Made by a program: the position numbers and the translations under genes
The notes under the pieces: model-generated
Database searches by the model: none
What the model saw: the letters and a program-made list of their open reading frames with translations, nothing else
What the model was told of the DNA's origin: nothing
Part shown: in pieces, positions 49,826-58,047 of the stretch
Numbering within the stretch: position 1 is the first letter of the stretch
How the letters are laid out: each line of letters starts with the position of its first letter
Source: an uncultured Alphaproteobacteria bacterium
Lineage (GTDB): Bacteria > Pseudomonadota > Alphaproteobacteria > Caulobacterales > Aquidulcibacteraceae
NCBI GenBank assembly: GCA_902826245.1
Contig: CADEEA010000004.1
Location: forward strand, 30,728-94,727
Direction of reading: 5' to 3'
Length of the DNA: 64,000 bases

Positions 49826-50752
49826 ATGCCCGCTGTCGCCCGCATTGATCCCAAAGAAGTGTTCACGGCTCAAGAATGGAGCCAGCTTTCGGCGCGATCA
49901 CCCTGGAGGGGAGTGGCTTGCGTCGCCGGCGCCTGGGGATTGGTCGCCGCGGCGGGAGCGATGTTCGTTCTCTGGCCGAATCCGCTGACCTACCTTCTCG
50001 CGATTATGCTCATCGGCGCGCGGCAATTGGGACTGGCGATCCTGATGCATGACGCCGCGCATGGCGCGTTGCACCCTAACCCCGAGGTCAACGAATGGGT
50101 CGGCGAATGGCTGTGCGCGGCGCCTGTCGGCGCGCGGCTTGGCGCCTACCGCGCCTACCATTTGAAGCACCATCGTTACACCGAGCAGCCGGAGGATCCC
50201 GATCTACCGCTCTCGGCGCCTTTTCCGATCACGCGCAAATCGCTCTGGCGGAAGATCGTGCGCGATTTGACTGGGCAGACCTTCTTCAAACAACGCATTG
50301 CGCCGTTGCTCGCGAGCCGGCGCGTGGAAGCGCGCGAGGGCGGCAATGTCACTGCGAATGCGCAATCGAACAATTTCCTCGCAACCAACGCGATGTTGTT
50401 CCTGGCGCTGACGCTCGCTGGCTATTGGTGGGCGTATTTCGCGCTCTGGATCGTGCCCATGGCGACCTGGTTTCCCCTCGTCACGCGCCTGCGCAATATC
50501 GGCGAGCATGCCGTTGTGGACACCCGCGAAGATCCCTTCACCCACGCGCGCACCACGCTCGCCAATCCGCTGGAGCGCCTGTTCATCGCGCCGTACTGGG
50601 TGCATTATCACGGCGAGCACCACGTGTTCATGCACGTTCCCTGCTACAATCTGGAGCGTTTGCACAAAATGCTGATGGCGCAGGGCTATGGCGTGCGCAT
50701 GACCATCGCGGAGGGATACGCGAGCGTGCTCAGGCAAGCCGCGCCAACATGA
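49826..50752 (+). CDS. Fatty acid desaturase family protein
   Basis: A 308-residue membrane di-iron enzyme. Three His boxes are present: HDAAH (LMHDAAHGAL), KHHRYT (HLKHHRYTEQPEDPDLP), and HYHGEHHVFMHVP near the C-terminus. Four membrane helices surround them. It introduces a double bond or hydroxyl group into a lipid; the closest well-known groups are acyl-lipid desaturases and carotenoid-modifying enzymes, which the sequence does not separate. Coupled by ATGA overlap to the methyltransferase gene. Confidence 0.9.
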   Translation: MPAVARIDPKEVFTAQEWSQLSARSPWRGVACVAGAWGLVAAAGAMFVLWPNPLTYLLAIMLIGARQLGLAILMHDAAHGALHPNPEVNEWVGEWLCAAPVGARLGAYRAYHLKHHRYTEQPEDPDLPLSAPFPITRKSLWRKIVRDLTGQTFFKQRIAPLLASRRVEAREGGNVTANAQSNNFLATNAMLFLALTLAGYWWAYFALWIVPMATWFPLVTRLRNIGEHAVVDTREDPFTHARTTLANPLERLFIAPYWVHYHGEHHVFMHVPCYNLERLHKMLMAQGYGVRMTIAEGYASVLRQAAPT

Positions 50753-51396
50753 TCCCGGACATCCCCGCCTTCATCCGCGACAACACGCGCGTGCTCACGC
50801 CCAGTCACGTGCCGGAACTCAAGCTGCATTTGGCAGACGACGCGGTCAGTTTGTGGGAGCTGACCGAAGAACAACTTGGCGAGCTTGGCCTGCCTCCACC
50901 CTTCTGGGCCTTTGCTTGGGCGGGCGGCCAAGCGCTGGCGCGTTATGTGTTGGATAATCCAGACATCGTAGCCCGCAGGCACGTACTCGATGTCGCCTCC
51001 GGCTCTGGCCTTGTCGCCATTGCGGCGATGAAGGCCGGCGCCGCAAGCGCAGTGGCCGCCGACATCGACGCTTTCGCCGCGGAGGCGGCCACACTCAACG
51101 CCGCGCTCAATGGGGTCACGGTCGCCGCCAGTTGCAGCGATCCCTTAGGCCTGCCCACCTCGGCGGAGGTCGTTCTCGTCGGCGATCTGTTCTACGATCG
51201 CGATATTGCGCCGCCTCTGCTCGCCTGGCTGGATGACTTGCAGAACCAGGGCAAGTCCGTGCTGATCGGCGATCCGGGGCGGACATATCTCCCGCGCGAC
51301 AAGCTCACGCAGATCGCCGCATACGATATTCCTGTGACGCGAGGTTTGGAGGATAGCGAACTGAAACGCGCGGCGGTCTGGCGGCTGGCTCAGTGA
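50749..51396 (+). CDS. ETF-beta-like protein lysine methyltransferase (METTL20 family)
   Basis: A 215-residue class I SAM methyltransferase. It shows LPPPFWAFAWAGGQALARYV, SAM motif I VLDVASGSGLVAIAAMKAGA, an acidic motif II (VAADIDAFAAEAATLNAALN) and VVLVGDLFYDRD, the D/N-P-P-like post motif. This combination fits the bacterial METTL20 group, which methylates lysines of electron transfer flavoprotein beta subunit. The ETF genes are not in the window. Translated with the desaturase by ATGA overlap. Confidence 0.85.
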   Translation: MIPDIPAFIRDNTRVLTPSHVPELKLHLADDAVSLWELTEEQLGELGLPPPFWAFAWAGGQALARYVLDNPDIVARRHVLDVASGSGLVAIAAMKAGAASAVAADIDAFAAEAATLNAALNGVTVAASCSDPLGLPTSAEVVLVGDLFYDRDIAPPLLAWLDDLQNQGKSVLIGDPGRTYLPRDKLTQIAAYDIPVTRGLEDSELKRAAVWRLAQ

Positions 51397-51551
51397 TCAA
51401 CCGCAGGTGCGAGGGCGTTGTAGCCGCCGTCGAATTCAAGACCGCTGATCTGGTCAGCGCGGCGCCATAAGGCTATCGCGGCGATCGTCAGGCCCAGCCC
51501 CGCGATCGCCGCGAACACCGCAAATGTGACGCTCCAAACACCTGCGTCCAT
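51390..51551 (-). CDS. 53-residue single-TM protein
   Basis: A short frame reading MDAGVWSVTFAVFAAIAGLG then LTIAAIALWRRADQ, with an N-out style single helix of about 23 residues. The acidic/aromatic tail is SGLEFDGGYNALAPAVDH. It overlaps the convergent methyltransferase stop by seven bases. The composition (strong helix followed by R-R) is that of a real small membrane protein, not of random antisense. No family recognised. The rest of the 309-base gap to the MAPEG gene holds nothing I can support. Confidence 0.5.
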   Translation of the reverse strand: MDAGVWSVTFAVFAAIAGLGLTIAAIALWRRADQISGLEFDGGYNALAPAVDH

Positions 51552-51705
51552 CGCAACACCAACCCTATTGCCTTCGAGGCATCTTGTTGACGCCGTTTAT
51601 GCACGAAGCCGATGAACACACGGTTTCCGAAACAAAAACAAATGATTGAAGTAACCTTCCGGCAAGTTCTAGCCTGCGGCCCTGAGTCCAAGCCAAGGAG
51701 CGACC

Positions 51706-52113
51706 ATGCTGCGTCTGGAGATTGCCGCGCTTTATGCTGGAATTAACATCCTGTTGTTGCTGGTGCTCGCCTATCTTGTGGTGGCCGGCCGGCGACGCCA
51801 CAAGATCACGCTGGGCGATGGCGGCAACGCCGATTTCAGCAGGGCCGTTCGCGCCCACGCCAACGCCGCCGAATACATCCCTGCGGGCCTGATCGGCATC
51901 GTGCTTTTGGCCCTGTTCGAAGGATCGCCGCTTTGGCTCTTGCACGCGAGCGGAATTTCTTTGACGGCAGGCAGAATTTTCCACGGCTATGGGCTGCACG
52001 CCGGCACGTTAAATCTCGGGAGGCGAGCCGGGACCGCGATCACCTGGCTTTCGTTCGCGCTCATCGGCGGCGGGCTCATTTGGGCGGGCCTCGGCCAGCA
52101 GCTTGGCCGGTAA
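51706..52113 (+). CDS. MAPEG family membrane protein
   Basis: A 135-residue four-helix protein of the MAPEG superfamily (membrane-associated eicosanoid and glutathione metabolism). Pattern: helix 1, then RRRHKITLGDGGNADFSRAV, RAHANAAEYIPAGLIGIVLL and GRIFHGYGLHAG, matching the R-x-x-x-N-x-x-E-x-x-P and R-x-x-H-x-x-x-Y blocks. Bacterial members can have glutathione transferase activity. AAGGAG lies eight bases before the ATG. Monocistronic by position. Confidence 0.92.
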   Translation: MLRLEIAALYAGINILLLLVLAYLVVAGRRRHKITLGDGGNADFSRAVRAHANAAEYIPAGLIGIVLLALFEGSPLWLLHASGISLTAGRIFHGYGLHAGTLNLGRRAGTAITWLSFALIGGGLIWAGLGQQLGR

Positions 52114-52156
52114 TGGGGTGCCGCAGGGGCGATTGCCGACCGGCGCCTAACCCCCC

Positions 52157-53515
52157 ATGTTCGGGCGCATGGCCTTCGACGCTGATTCCCAAGCCGCCCT
52201 CTCGGCCCTGATCGATTACGCCCGTCGCGCCGGCGCCGACGCTTCCGAAGCCTCGCTGGCTGCGCGCGACGCGGTTTCAGCGGAAGTGCGCATGGGCGAG
52301 TTGGAGGGCATGGAGCGCGAGGAAGGCCGTTCGGTGGCGCTGCGCGCGTTCATCGGCAAGCAGCAAGCCTCCGCCTCCTCCACCGATTTATCCGCCAAGG
52401 GGCTGCAAGCGCTGGCCGAGCGCACGGTCGCAATGGCGCGGGCAGCGCCCGAGGACCCCTATTGCGGCCTGCTCGAAGCACGCTACCGCGCCGCGCCGCT
52501 GCACCACGATCTGGAGCAGACTGACGCGGCACGGCCAAGCCCGGCCGAGCTGCTTGAACTGGCGCATGCCTGCGAGGCGGCATCGTTGGCTGTGCCGGGG
52601 ATCACCAATTCCGGCGGCGGCGGCGCGTCCTACGAAGTGTCGAGCTTCGCCTACGCCACTTCAGACGGTTTCCAGGGCGCCGAGCAGGCCACTTCCTACA
52701 GCCTTGGCGCACAGCCGGTCGCGGGAAAGGATGGCGACATGGAGCGCGACTACGAATGGCGCACCAAGCGCTTCTTTGCAGACCTGGCCCCCGCTGACGA
52801 AATTGGCCGCATCGCCGGCGAGCGCACGGCGCGTCGGCTGGGCGCGCGCAAAGTGGACAGCCAAAAGGCGGCGGTGATTTTCGAAAACCGGCTTGCTGGT
52901 CGCATGCTCTCGCCCTTCCTTGGCGCGATTTCCGGCGCCTCAGTGGCGCGCGGCGTCTCATTCCTGAAGGACAAGCTCGGTCAACGCGTGTTCCCGGAGA
53001 ACTTCCAGCTGCGCGAGGACCCGTTCGTCGTGCGCGGCATGGGCAGCCGCCAATTCGACGGCGAAGGCGGCGCTGTTTCGGCATCCAATCTAATCGAAGA
53101 CGGCGTGGTGACGACCTGGATGCTCAACGCCTCCGCCGCCCGGCAATTGGGGCTTGAACCCAATGGCCACGCCACATCTGGCCACGGCGGCCCGCCCGGG
53201 ATCGGCGCCGCTAATCTGTTCGTGAAACCCGGTACAGGTGATCTCGCCGCGCTCATAACAGACGCCGGCAAGGGCCTCTTCATCACCGACATGTTCTCGC
53301 CCTCGCTGAACATGAACAACGGCGATTGGTCGGTGGGCGTCGCCGGATTCTGGTTCGAGCACGGCGAACTGGCGCATCCGGTCAGCGAAGTGACTGTGGC
53401 GGGTAATCTGCTCGACATCTATGCGCGCCTCATCTGCGGCGGCGACCTCGACGATCGCGGCGCTCTGAAGATTCCAAGCTTGCTTGTTGATGACCTGGCC
53501 ATCGGCGGCGTCTGA
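52157..53515 (+). CDS. pmbA: TldE/PmbA-type metalloprotease subunit
   Basis: A 452-residue protein of the TldD/TldE family, which forms a heterodimer that degrades unfolded peptides and processes ribosomal peptides. It shows SAEVRMGELEGMEREEGRSV, VPGITNSGGGGASYEVSS, ARGVSFLKDKLGQRVF and NLFVKPGTGDL. No HExxxH metal motif is present, which is right for the TldE (PmbA) partner; tldD is not in the window. First gene of the pmbA-cysQ-like-DUF4170-msbA run. Confidence 0.93.
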   Translation: MFGRMAFDADSQAALSALIDYARRAGADASEASLAARDAVSAEVRMGELEGMEREEGRSVALRAFIGKQQASASSTDLSAKGLQALAERTVAMARAAPEDPYCGLLEARYRAAPLHHDLEQTDAARPSPAELLELAHACEAASLAVPGITNSGGGGASYEVSSFAYATSDGFQGAEQATSYSLGAQPVAGKDGDMERDYEWRTKRFFADLAPADEIGRIAGERTARRLGARKVDSQKAAVIFENRLAGRMLSPFLGAISGASVARGVSFLKDKLGQRVFPENFQLREDPFVVRGMGSRQFDGEGGAVSASNLIEDGVVTTWMLNASAARQLGLEPNGHATSGHGGPPGIGAANLFVKPGTGDLAALITDAGKGLFITDMFSPSLNMNNGDWSVGVAGFWFEHGELAHPVSEVTVAGNLLDIYARLICGGDLDDRGALKIPSLLVDDLAIGGV

Positions 53516-54302
53516 ACTCGCCCTGCTCGAAGCGGCCGCGCGCGAAGCGGGAGCGCTGGCGCGAGTCCTGATCGGCAAGCCGCTCGAGATCGTTTCCAAG
53601 AGCGACGGCAGTCCGGTGACCAATGTGGACCGCGCGGTCAATGCGCTGCTCGCCGAGCGCCTGCAAAGCGCGCGGCCAGATTATGGCTGGCTGTCGGAGG
53701 AGACGCCTGACGATCCCGCCGAACGCATGGGCAAGTCACGCGTGTTCATGCTCGATCCGATCGACGGCACCGTGGCGCTGATCCGCAAACTGCCGGAATT
53801 CACGATCAGTATCGGCATTGTCGCGGAAGGCCGCGCCTTCGCCGGCGCGATCCACAACCCCGTCACCGAGGAAATGTTCATCGGCGCGCCCGGCCATGGC
53901 GCAACGCTTGACGGAGCGCCTATCCAGGTCAGCGATTGCCATGATCTGGCAGGCGCACGCGTGTTCGCGCCCAAGAGCCGTGCAGCTGAAGCGCTGTGGC
54001 GTTCGCCGGGACCGAGCACAGATTTTCCACAACGCCGCTCGATCGCCGATCGGCTTGCGGCCACGGCGGCAGCCTGTGCCGACGCTGCGATCCTGTTTGG
54101 CTTCAAGCACGAGTGGGACGTGGCCGCAGGCGCCGCGATCGTCGCCGCCGCTGGCGGCGTGATCAGCGATTTGTGGGGCGAGCCGTTGGCTTTTAATCAG
54201 GCCGCGCCGCGCGTTCCCGGCGTGGCGGCGTCTGGCGCGAGGCTTCACGCTCTGATAATCGAGCGCACGCGCGGCTCACTCGATCCGCGCATTGTGGGTT
54301 AA
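53490..54302 (+). CDS. Inositol monophosphatase/CysQ family phosphatase
   Basis: A 270-residue Mg-dependent, Li-sensitive type phosphatase. Metal site: WLSEETPDD, DPIDGTVALIRKLPEFTISI and the closing EWDVAAGAAIVAAAGG. The family includes CysQ (3'-phosphoadenosine-5'-phosphate phosphatase) and inositol-1-phosphatase; the alphaproteobacterial gene in this position is usually annotated as the CysQ-like kind. The ATG overlaps the end of pmbA by 26 bases; two TTGs just upstream are less likely starts. Confidence 0.9.
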   Translation: MTWPSAASELALLEAAAREAGALARVLIGKPLEIVSKSDGSPVTNVDRAVNALLAERLQSARPDYGWLSEETPDDPAERMGKSRVFMLDPIDGTVALIRKLPEFTISIGIVAEGRAFAGAIHNPVTEEMFIGAPGHGATLDGAPIQVSDCHDLAGARVFAPKSRAAEALWRSPGPSTDFPQRRSIADRLAATAAACADAAILFGFKHEWDVAAGAAIVAAAGGVISDLWGEPLAFNQAAPRVPGVAASGARLHALIIERTRGSLDPRIVG

Positions 54303-54306
54303 TTCG

Positions 54307-54546
54307 ATGCCTGATCGCCAACTTCTCCACCTTGTCATCGGCGGCGAACTGAAGGACCTCGACCGCCCCGAATTCGAGGATTTGGAGGCGCTGGATTTCG
54401 TCGGCGCCTACCCCAATTATTCCGCCGCATATGACGCCTGGAAGGGCGCAGCACAGCGCACCGTCGACAACGCACGCATGCGCTATTTCATTATCCACGC
54501 CCACCGCCTGCTCGACCCCGGCGAAGACCCCGAAGGCGAAATGTGA
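54307..54546 (+). CDS. DUF4170 domain-containing protein
   Basis: A 79-residue cytoplasmic protein with the family pattern LLHLVIGGELKDLDRPEFED, LDFVGAYPNYSAAYDAWKGA and MRYFIIHAHRLLDP, covering almost its entire length. DUF4170 proteins are alphaproteobacterial and sit beside lipid A/Kdo genes as here, but their role is unknown. It starts four bases after the phosphatase stop and overlaps msbA by four bases, so it is made with both. Confidence 0.9.
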   Translation: MPDRQLLHLVIGGELKDLDRPEFEDLEALDFVGAYPNYSAAYDAWKGAAQRTVDNARMRYFIIHAHRLLDPGEDPEGEM

Positions 54547-56294
54547 AATCGCCGACGCCGAAAGGGCTCCTGCGCAGACTCGCCAATAACTACCTCGCTC
54601 GCTATTGGCGCGGGATCCTCGTGCTTGCGCCCGTGCTGGCGTTGGTCGCGATCGCTGGCGCGTCCTACGCCTGGATTCTAAAATTCACGACCGAGGCCAT
54701 TGGCGCCGCCGATATGGGGGCGATCGCAGCGGTTCCGATTCTGGTGCTGGGCGCTACCGGCGTCCGCGCGGGCGCCATTTTCGTTCAATCCATATTATCG
54801 CAGGGCATCGCGCTGCGGGTGCTGCGCGATCTGCAGAACGCCATGTTCGCCAAGCTGATGAACGTGGATTTCGCCCGCCATGCGCGCGAAGCGCCTGGGC
54901 AATTGGTCTCGCGTTTCACCAACGACATTAACGTAATCGCCGAAGGCCTCGTGCGCGGCGGGCAGGTCATGATCCGCGACGCGTTGACCATTGTGGGCGC
55001 GATCGGACTGATGGTGTGGTTCGACTGGGTGCTGACGCTTGTGGTGGCGGGCGTCTTTCTGTTCGCCGTCGGGCCGCTAGCGGCCATCGCGGGGCGCGCC
55101 CGGCGCCAGACAGAAGGCGCACAGCAACAATTGGGGACGTTGTCGGCGCTGCTTGCTGAAATCTTTGCGGGCGCGCGTTTCGTGAAAACCTACGGTTTAG
55201 AAGATCGCGAGAGCGCGCGCGCCAACGCCGCCTTCGAAGAGAGGCGCAAATTCGCGGTTAAGCTTGCGCGCAACCGCGCCCGCAGCGAACCGGTGTTAGA
55301 AATCGTCGGAGGGGTCGCGCTAGGAGGCGTCCTCTACGCGGCGGGCTTACGCATCGCCGCTGAGCAAATGACCTTCGGCGATCTCTTGGGCATTGTCGGC
55401 GCCATCGCGATCGCCACGCCGGCAGCGCGTTCGCTATCTAATTTCAACACGGTGCTCAACGAAGCGAAGGCCGCGCTTGGGCGCATCTTCACACTTCTGG
55501 ACGAGCCAACAAGCATCAATGACAAGCCCGGCGCCAAGGCGATCGCGATAACGGAGGCCGCCATCTCGTTCGAACATGTGAGCTTCACCTATGGCGAGGC
55601 TCCCGCAATCGCGGACGTCAGTTTTTCGGTTCATCGTGACGAGACCGTGGCGCTGGTCGGCCCTTCGGGCGCGGGTAAGTCCACGATTTTCAATCTATTG
55701 CCGCGCCTTTATGACGTTAGCTCAGGCTCAGTGCGGATCGATGGGCAGGACCTCCGCGACGTAACGATTTCGAGCCTGCGCGCCTCGATCGCTCTGGTTT
55801 CGCAAGAAGCAGTGCTGCTCAACGACAGCATCCGCGCCAATATCGCGCTCGGCCGCGCCGAGGCCACGCATGCTGAGATCGAGGAAGCCGCGCGCGCCGC
55901 CGCCGCCCACGATTTCATCATGGCGCTGCCTGAAGGGTACGGCGCGCAAGTTGGCGAACGCGGCGGCCGACTTTCAGGCGGTGAGCGACAGCGGATCGCG
56001 CTAGCACGCGCCTTTCTGCGCGACGCCCCGATTTTGTTATTGGATGAAGCCACCAGCGCGCTCGACGCCGAGAGCGAACGTCAAGTGCAGGAAGCGCTCG
56101 CCCGCCTCTCGCACGGCCGCACTGTGCTGGTCATCGCTCACCGCCTCGCCACCGTCCGCAACGTCGACCGCATCATTGTACTTGAGGAAGGCCGCATCGT
56201 CGAAATAGGCACGCACGATGAATTGATGGCGAAGGGCGCGCGTTATGCGCGGCTGGCGAAATTGCAGTTTCAGGATCATTCAGCTGCGGGTTGA
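54543..56294 (+). CDS. msbA: ABC transporter MsbA-like (lipid A flippase type)
   Basis: A 583-residue half-transporter: six-helix ABC membrane domain (about 20-310) and ATPase domain with Walker A GPSGAGKST. It continues with Q-loop SQEAVLLNDS, signature LSGGERQRIALARA, Walker B ILLLDEATSALD and the switch His in IAHRLATV. MsbA flips lipid A-core across the inner membrane. The next genes on the same strand (DUF374, waaA, lpxK, lpxL-type) make lipid A and Kdo parts, supporting the assignment over a drug exporter. Confidence 0.9.
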   Translation: MKSPTPKGLLRRLANNYLARYWRGILVLAPVLALVAIAGASYAWILKFTTEAIGAADMGAIAAVPILVLGATGVRAGAIFVQSILSQGIALRVLRDLQNAMFAKLMNVDFARHAREAPGQLVSRFTNDINVIAEGLVRGGQVMIRDALTIVGAIGLMVWFDWVLTLVVAGVFLFAVGPLAAIAGRARRQTEGAQQQLGTLSALLAEIFAGARFVKTYGLEDRESARANAAFEERRKFAVKLARNRARSEPVLEIVGGVALGGVLYAAGLRIAAEQMTFGDLLGIVGAIAIATPAARSLSNFNTVLNEAKAALGRIFTLLDEPTSINDKPGAKAIAITEAAISFEHVSFTYGEAPAIADVSFSVHRDETVALVGPSGAGKSTIFNLLPRLYDVSSGSVRIDGQDLRDVTISSLRASIALVSQEAVLLNDSIRANIALGRAEATHAEIEEAARAAAAHDFIMALPEGYGAQVGERGGRLSGGERQRIALARAFLRDAPILLLDEATSALDAESERQVQEALARLSHGRTVLVIAHRLATVRNVDRIIVLEEGRIVEIGTHDELMAKGARYARLAKLQFQDHSAAG

Positions 56295-56345
56295 TCTGGC
56301 CTCTCATACTAGCGGCCCGAGACTCTGACTCATGGAATATTCGAT

Positions 56346-56454
56346 CCGTCATTCCGGGGCCGCCGGAGGCGGAACCCGGAACCCAGGGGATCGTAGAGCG
56401 CGGCGCCTGTGACCCCTGGGTTCCGGATCGCGCTCCGCGCGTCCGGAATGACGG
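56346..56454. repeat. CCGTCATTCCGG palindromic element, copy 2 (long form)
   Basis: A 109-bp element with nested inverted repeats. The outer arms are CCGTCATTCCGG and CCGGAATGACGG. The inner arms are CCGGAACCCAGGGG (56376-56389) and CCCCTGGGTTCCGG (56413-56426), a perfect 14-bp stem. It lies between the convergent msbA and phosphatase genes and could stop both transcripts. Two GANTC sites (56321, 56327) lie just to its left. Confidence 0.92.
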
Positions 56455-56499
56455 AGTTTGTACATGATCTGAAAAGTCAACACTTCGGACCGCCCGCCG

Positions 56500-57198
56500 T
56501 CACTCCCTACGCAGCACCTTGTCCACCAGCAGATTGCCCCACCAGGCGCTCATGAACGAGTTCTTCACCGCCGCCTTGTCGTAATCTTCCTCGACCCAAT
56601 TGAGGAAGCTCTTCCCGGCGGGGGCGCCTTCGGCGAGGTAGACCTCGAAGAAGTGATCGATCATTCCGGTCTTGCCGGCTTTCACGTGCAGGTATTTGAG
56701 GCGCAATTGCTCCATGGCCTCGGCGACGGGCGCGCCCATCTTGAGGTGCTTGTAGAGCACCGCCATCACGCCGGCGCGGTCGGCCCCCGATTTGCAATGC
56801 ATGAGCGCTGGATACTCGATGGTCTCGAACAGGCGCTTGGCCTCGCGCACCTGCTCGCGACTGGGCGGTTCGCGCGAATGCATCCGCGCATCGATCATGG
56901 CGATTCCGTGCGCGGCGCAGGCTTCGCGTTCGAGCGCGTAATAGCCGGTCTTGGAGGGGCCGCGCAGATTGAGGATGGTCTTGAACCCCATGCCGGCATA
57001 GCGCGCGACCGCTTTCGGAGAGGGCTGGTTGGCGCGCGCCATGATTCCTGGTTCGATCCAATGGAAATTTGAGAATCGCGCCCGCAGGAAGCCATGATCG
57101 GCCCAGATCAGATCGCGCTTGGCGCGGCGGCGCCCTGCGGGGGTGGCGAGGTCGAACCGGTCGGCGGGAACGCCCTCGGGCATGGGAGTAGAACTCAT
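56500..57198 (-). CDS. Dual-specificity-type phosphatase, CtpA-like
   Basis: A 232-residue protein of the Cys-based phosphatase superfamily. The P-loop is HCKSGADRAG with Cys135 and Arg141 (C-x5-R). Upstream lie FKTILNLRGPSKTGYYALE and an Asp-bearing segment MIDARMHSREPPS that could hold the general acid. In Caulobacter the related CtpA is needed for normal lipid A, where it acts on lipid A phosphate. The position between msbA and the waaA-lpxK genes fits the same role. The homology call is from motif and context, not a search. Confidence 0.82.
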   Translation of the reverse strand: MSSTPMPEGVPADRFDLATPAGRRRAKRDLIWADHGFLRARFSNFHWIEPGIMARANQPSPKAVARYAGMGFKTILNLRGPSKTGYYALEREACAAHGIAMIDARMHSREPPSREQVREAKRLFETIEYPALMHCKSGADRAGVMAVLYKHLKMGAPVAEAMEQLRLKYLHVKAGKTGMIDHFFEVYLAEGAPAGKSFLNWVEEDYDKAAVKNSFMSAWWGNLLVDKVLRRE

Positions 57199-57285
57199 TC
57201 GGCTGCTGGCGCGAAGCGGCGGTCGCCTCCTATAAGGGGGCGGGCCGCGTCGCGAAAGCGCGGTGTTCCGGATCGATCGCGCCCG

Positions 57286-58047
57286 ATGCTGAAGTCAATC
57301 CTAGGCAATTCCGTCGTCCAGTTCCTGATCGGGCGCACGATCGGCCTCTACATGCTGTTTACGGCCGCGACCACGCGGTGGAAATCCGTGAACCGGGCTG
57401 CGGCCGAGCCATTCTGGGGGGCGCCGACCAGATTGATCCTTTGTGTCTGGCATGGCCGTTTCCCGCAGGCGCACCAAATGTGGCGCCCCAAGGGGGCGAA
57501 CAAAGCCCTGTTCCTGATCTCGCGCTCACGCGAGGGCGATATCGCGGCTAACGCGGCCCGCATGGTGGGGGCGCAGCCCGTCCGCGGCTCGGCCGCCAAG
57601 GGCGGCGCTGACAAGGGCGGGTTCGAGGCCGGACGCGAACTGGTGCGCCTGATCGAATCCGGACGCACCGCCGGGCTGACCCCGGACGGGCCGCGCGGAC
57701 CGCGCATGCGCGCCCGGCTTGGGCCGGTGAATGTGGCGCGCCTGGCGCAGGCCCCGATGCTGCCCATGGCGTGGTCGACCCGCTGGCGCATCGTGTTTGG
57801 CTCATGGGACCGGTTCATCCTGCCGCTGCCGTTCGGACCTGGCGTGCTGGTGTGGGCGGACCCAATCCCGCCGCCGCCGGAAGAAGCCGACGCCGCAACA
57901 CTGGAGGCATGCCGACTAAGATTGGAGCAGGAGCTCAACAGGATCAGCGCCGAAGCCGACCGCCTCGCCGGCGCGCCGGTGATCGAGCCCGCGCCAGCTC
58001 GCGCCAGCGCTGCGCCGGAAGCGCGCGAAGCGACGGCTGCGTCGTGA
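57286..58047 (+). CDS. DUF374 family lysophospholipid acyltransferase-like protein
   Basis: A 253-residue protein of the DUF374/LPLAT family. It has an N-terminal hydrophobic segment, LILCVWHGRFPQAHQMW (the family puts H-x-x-x-x-D/H here), LISRSREGDIAANAARMVG, GGFEAGRELVRLIESG, and TPDGPRGPRMRA, the most conserved block. It usually neighbours waaA in Alphaproteobacteria and may transfer an acyl chain to the lipid A region. The tail (PAPARASAAPEAREATAA) is low-complexity. It overlaps waaA by four bases (GTGA). Confidence 0.9.
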   Translation: MLKSILGNSVVQFLIGRTIGLYMLFTAATTRWKSVNRAAAEPFWGAPTRLILCVWHGRFPQAHQMWRPKGANKALFLISRSREGDIAANAARMVGAQPVRGSAAKGGADKGGFEAGRELVRLIESGRTAGLTPDGPRGPRMRARLGPVNVARLAQAPMLPMAWSTRWRIVFGSWDRFILPLPFGPGVLVWADPIPPPPEEADAATLEACRLRLEQELNRISAEADRLAGAPVIEPAPARASAAPEAREATAAS

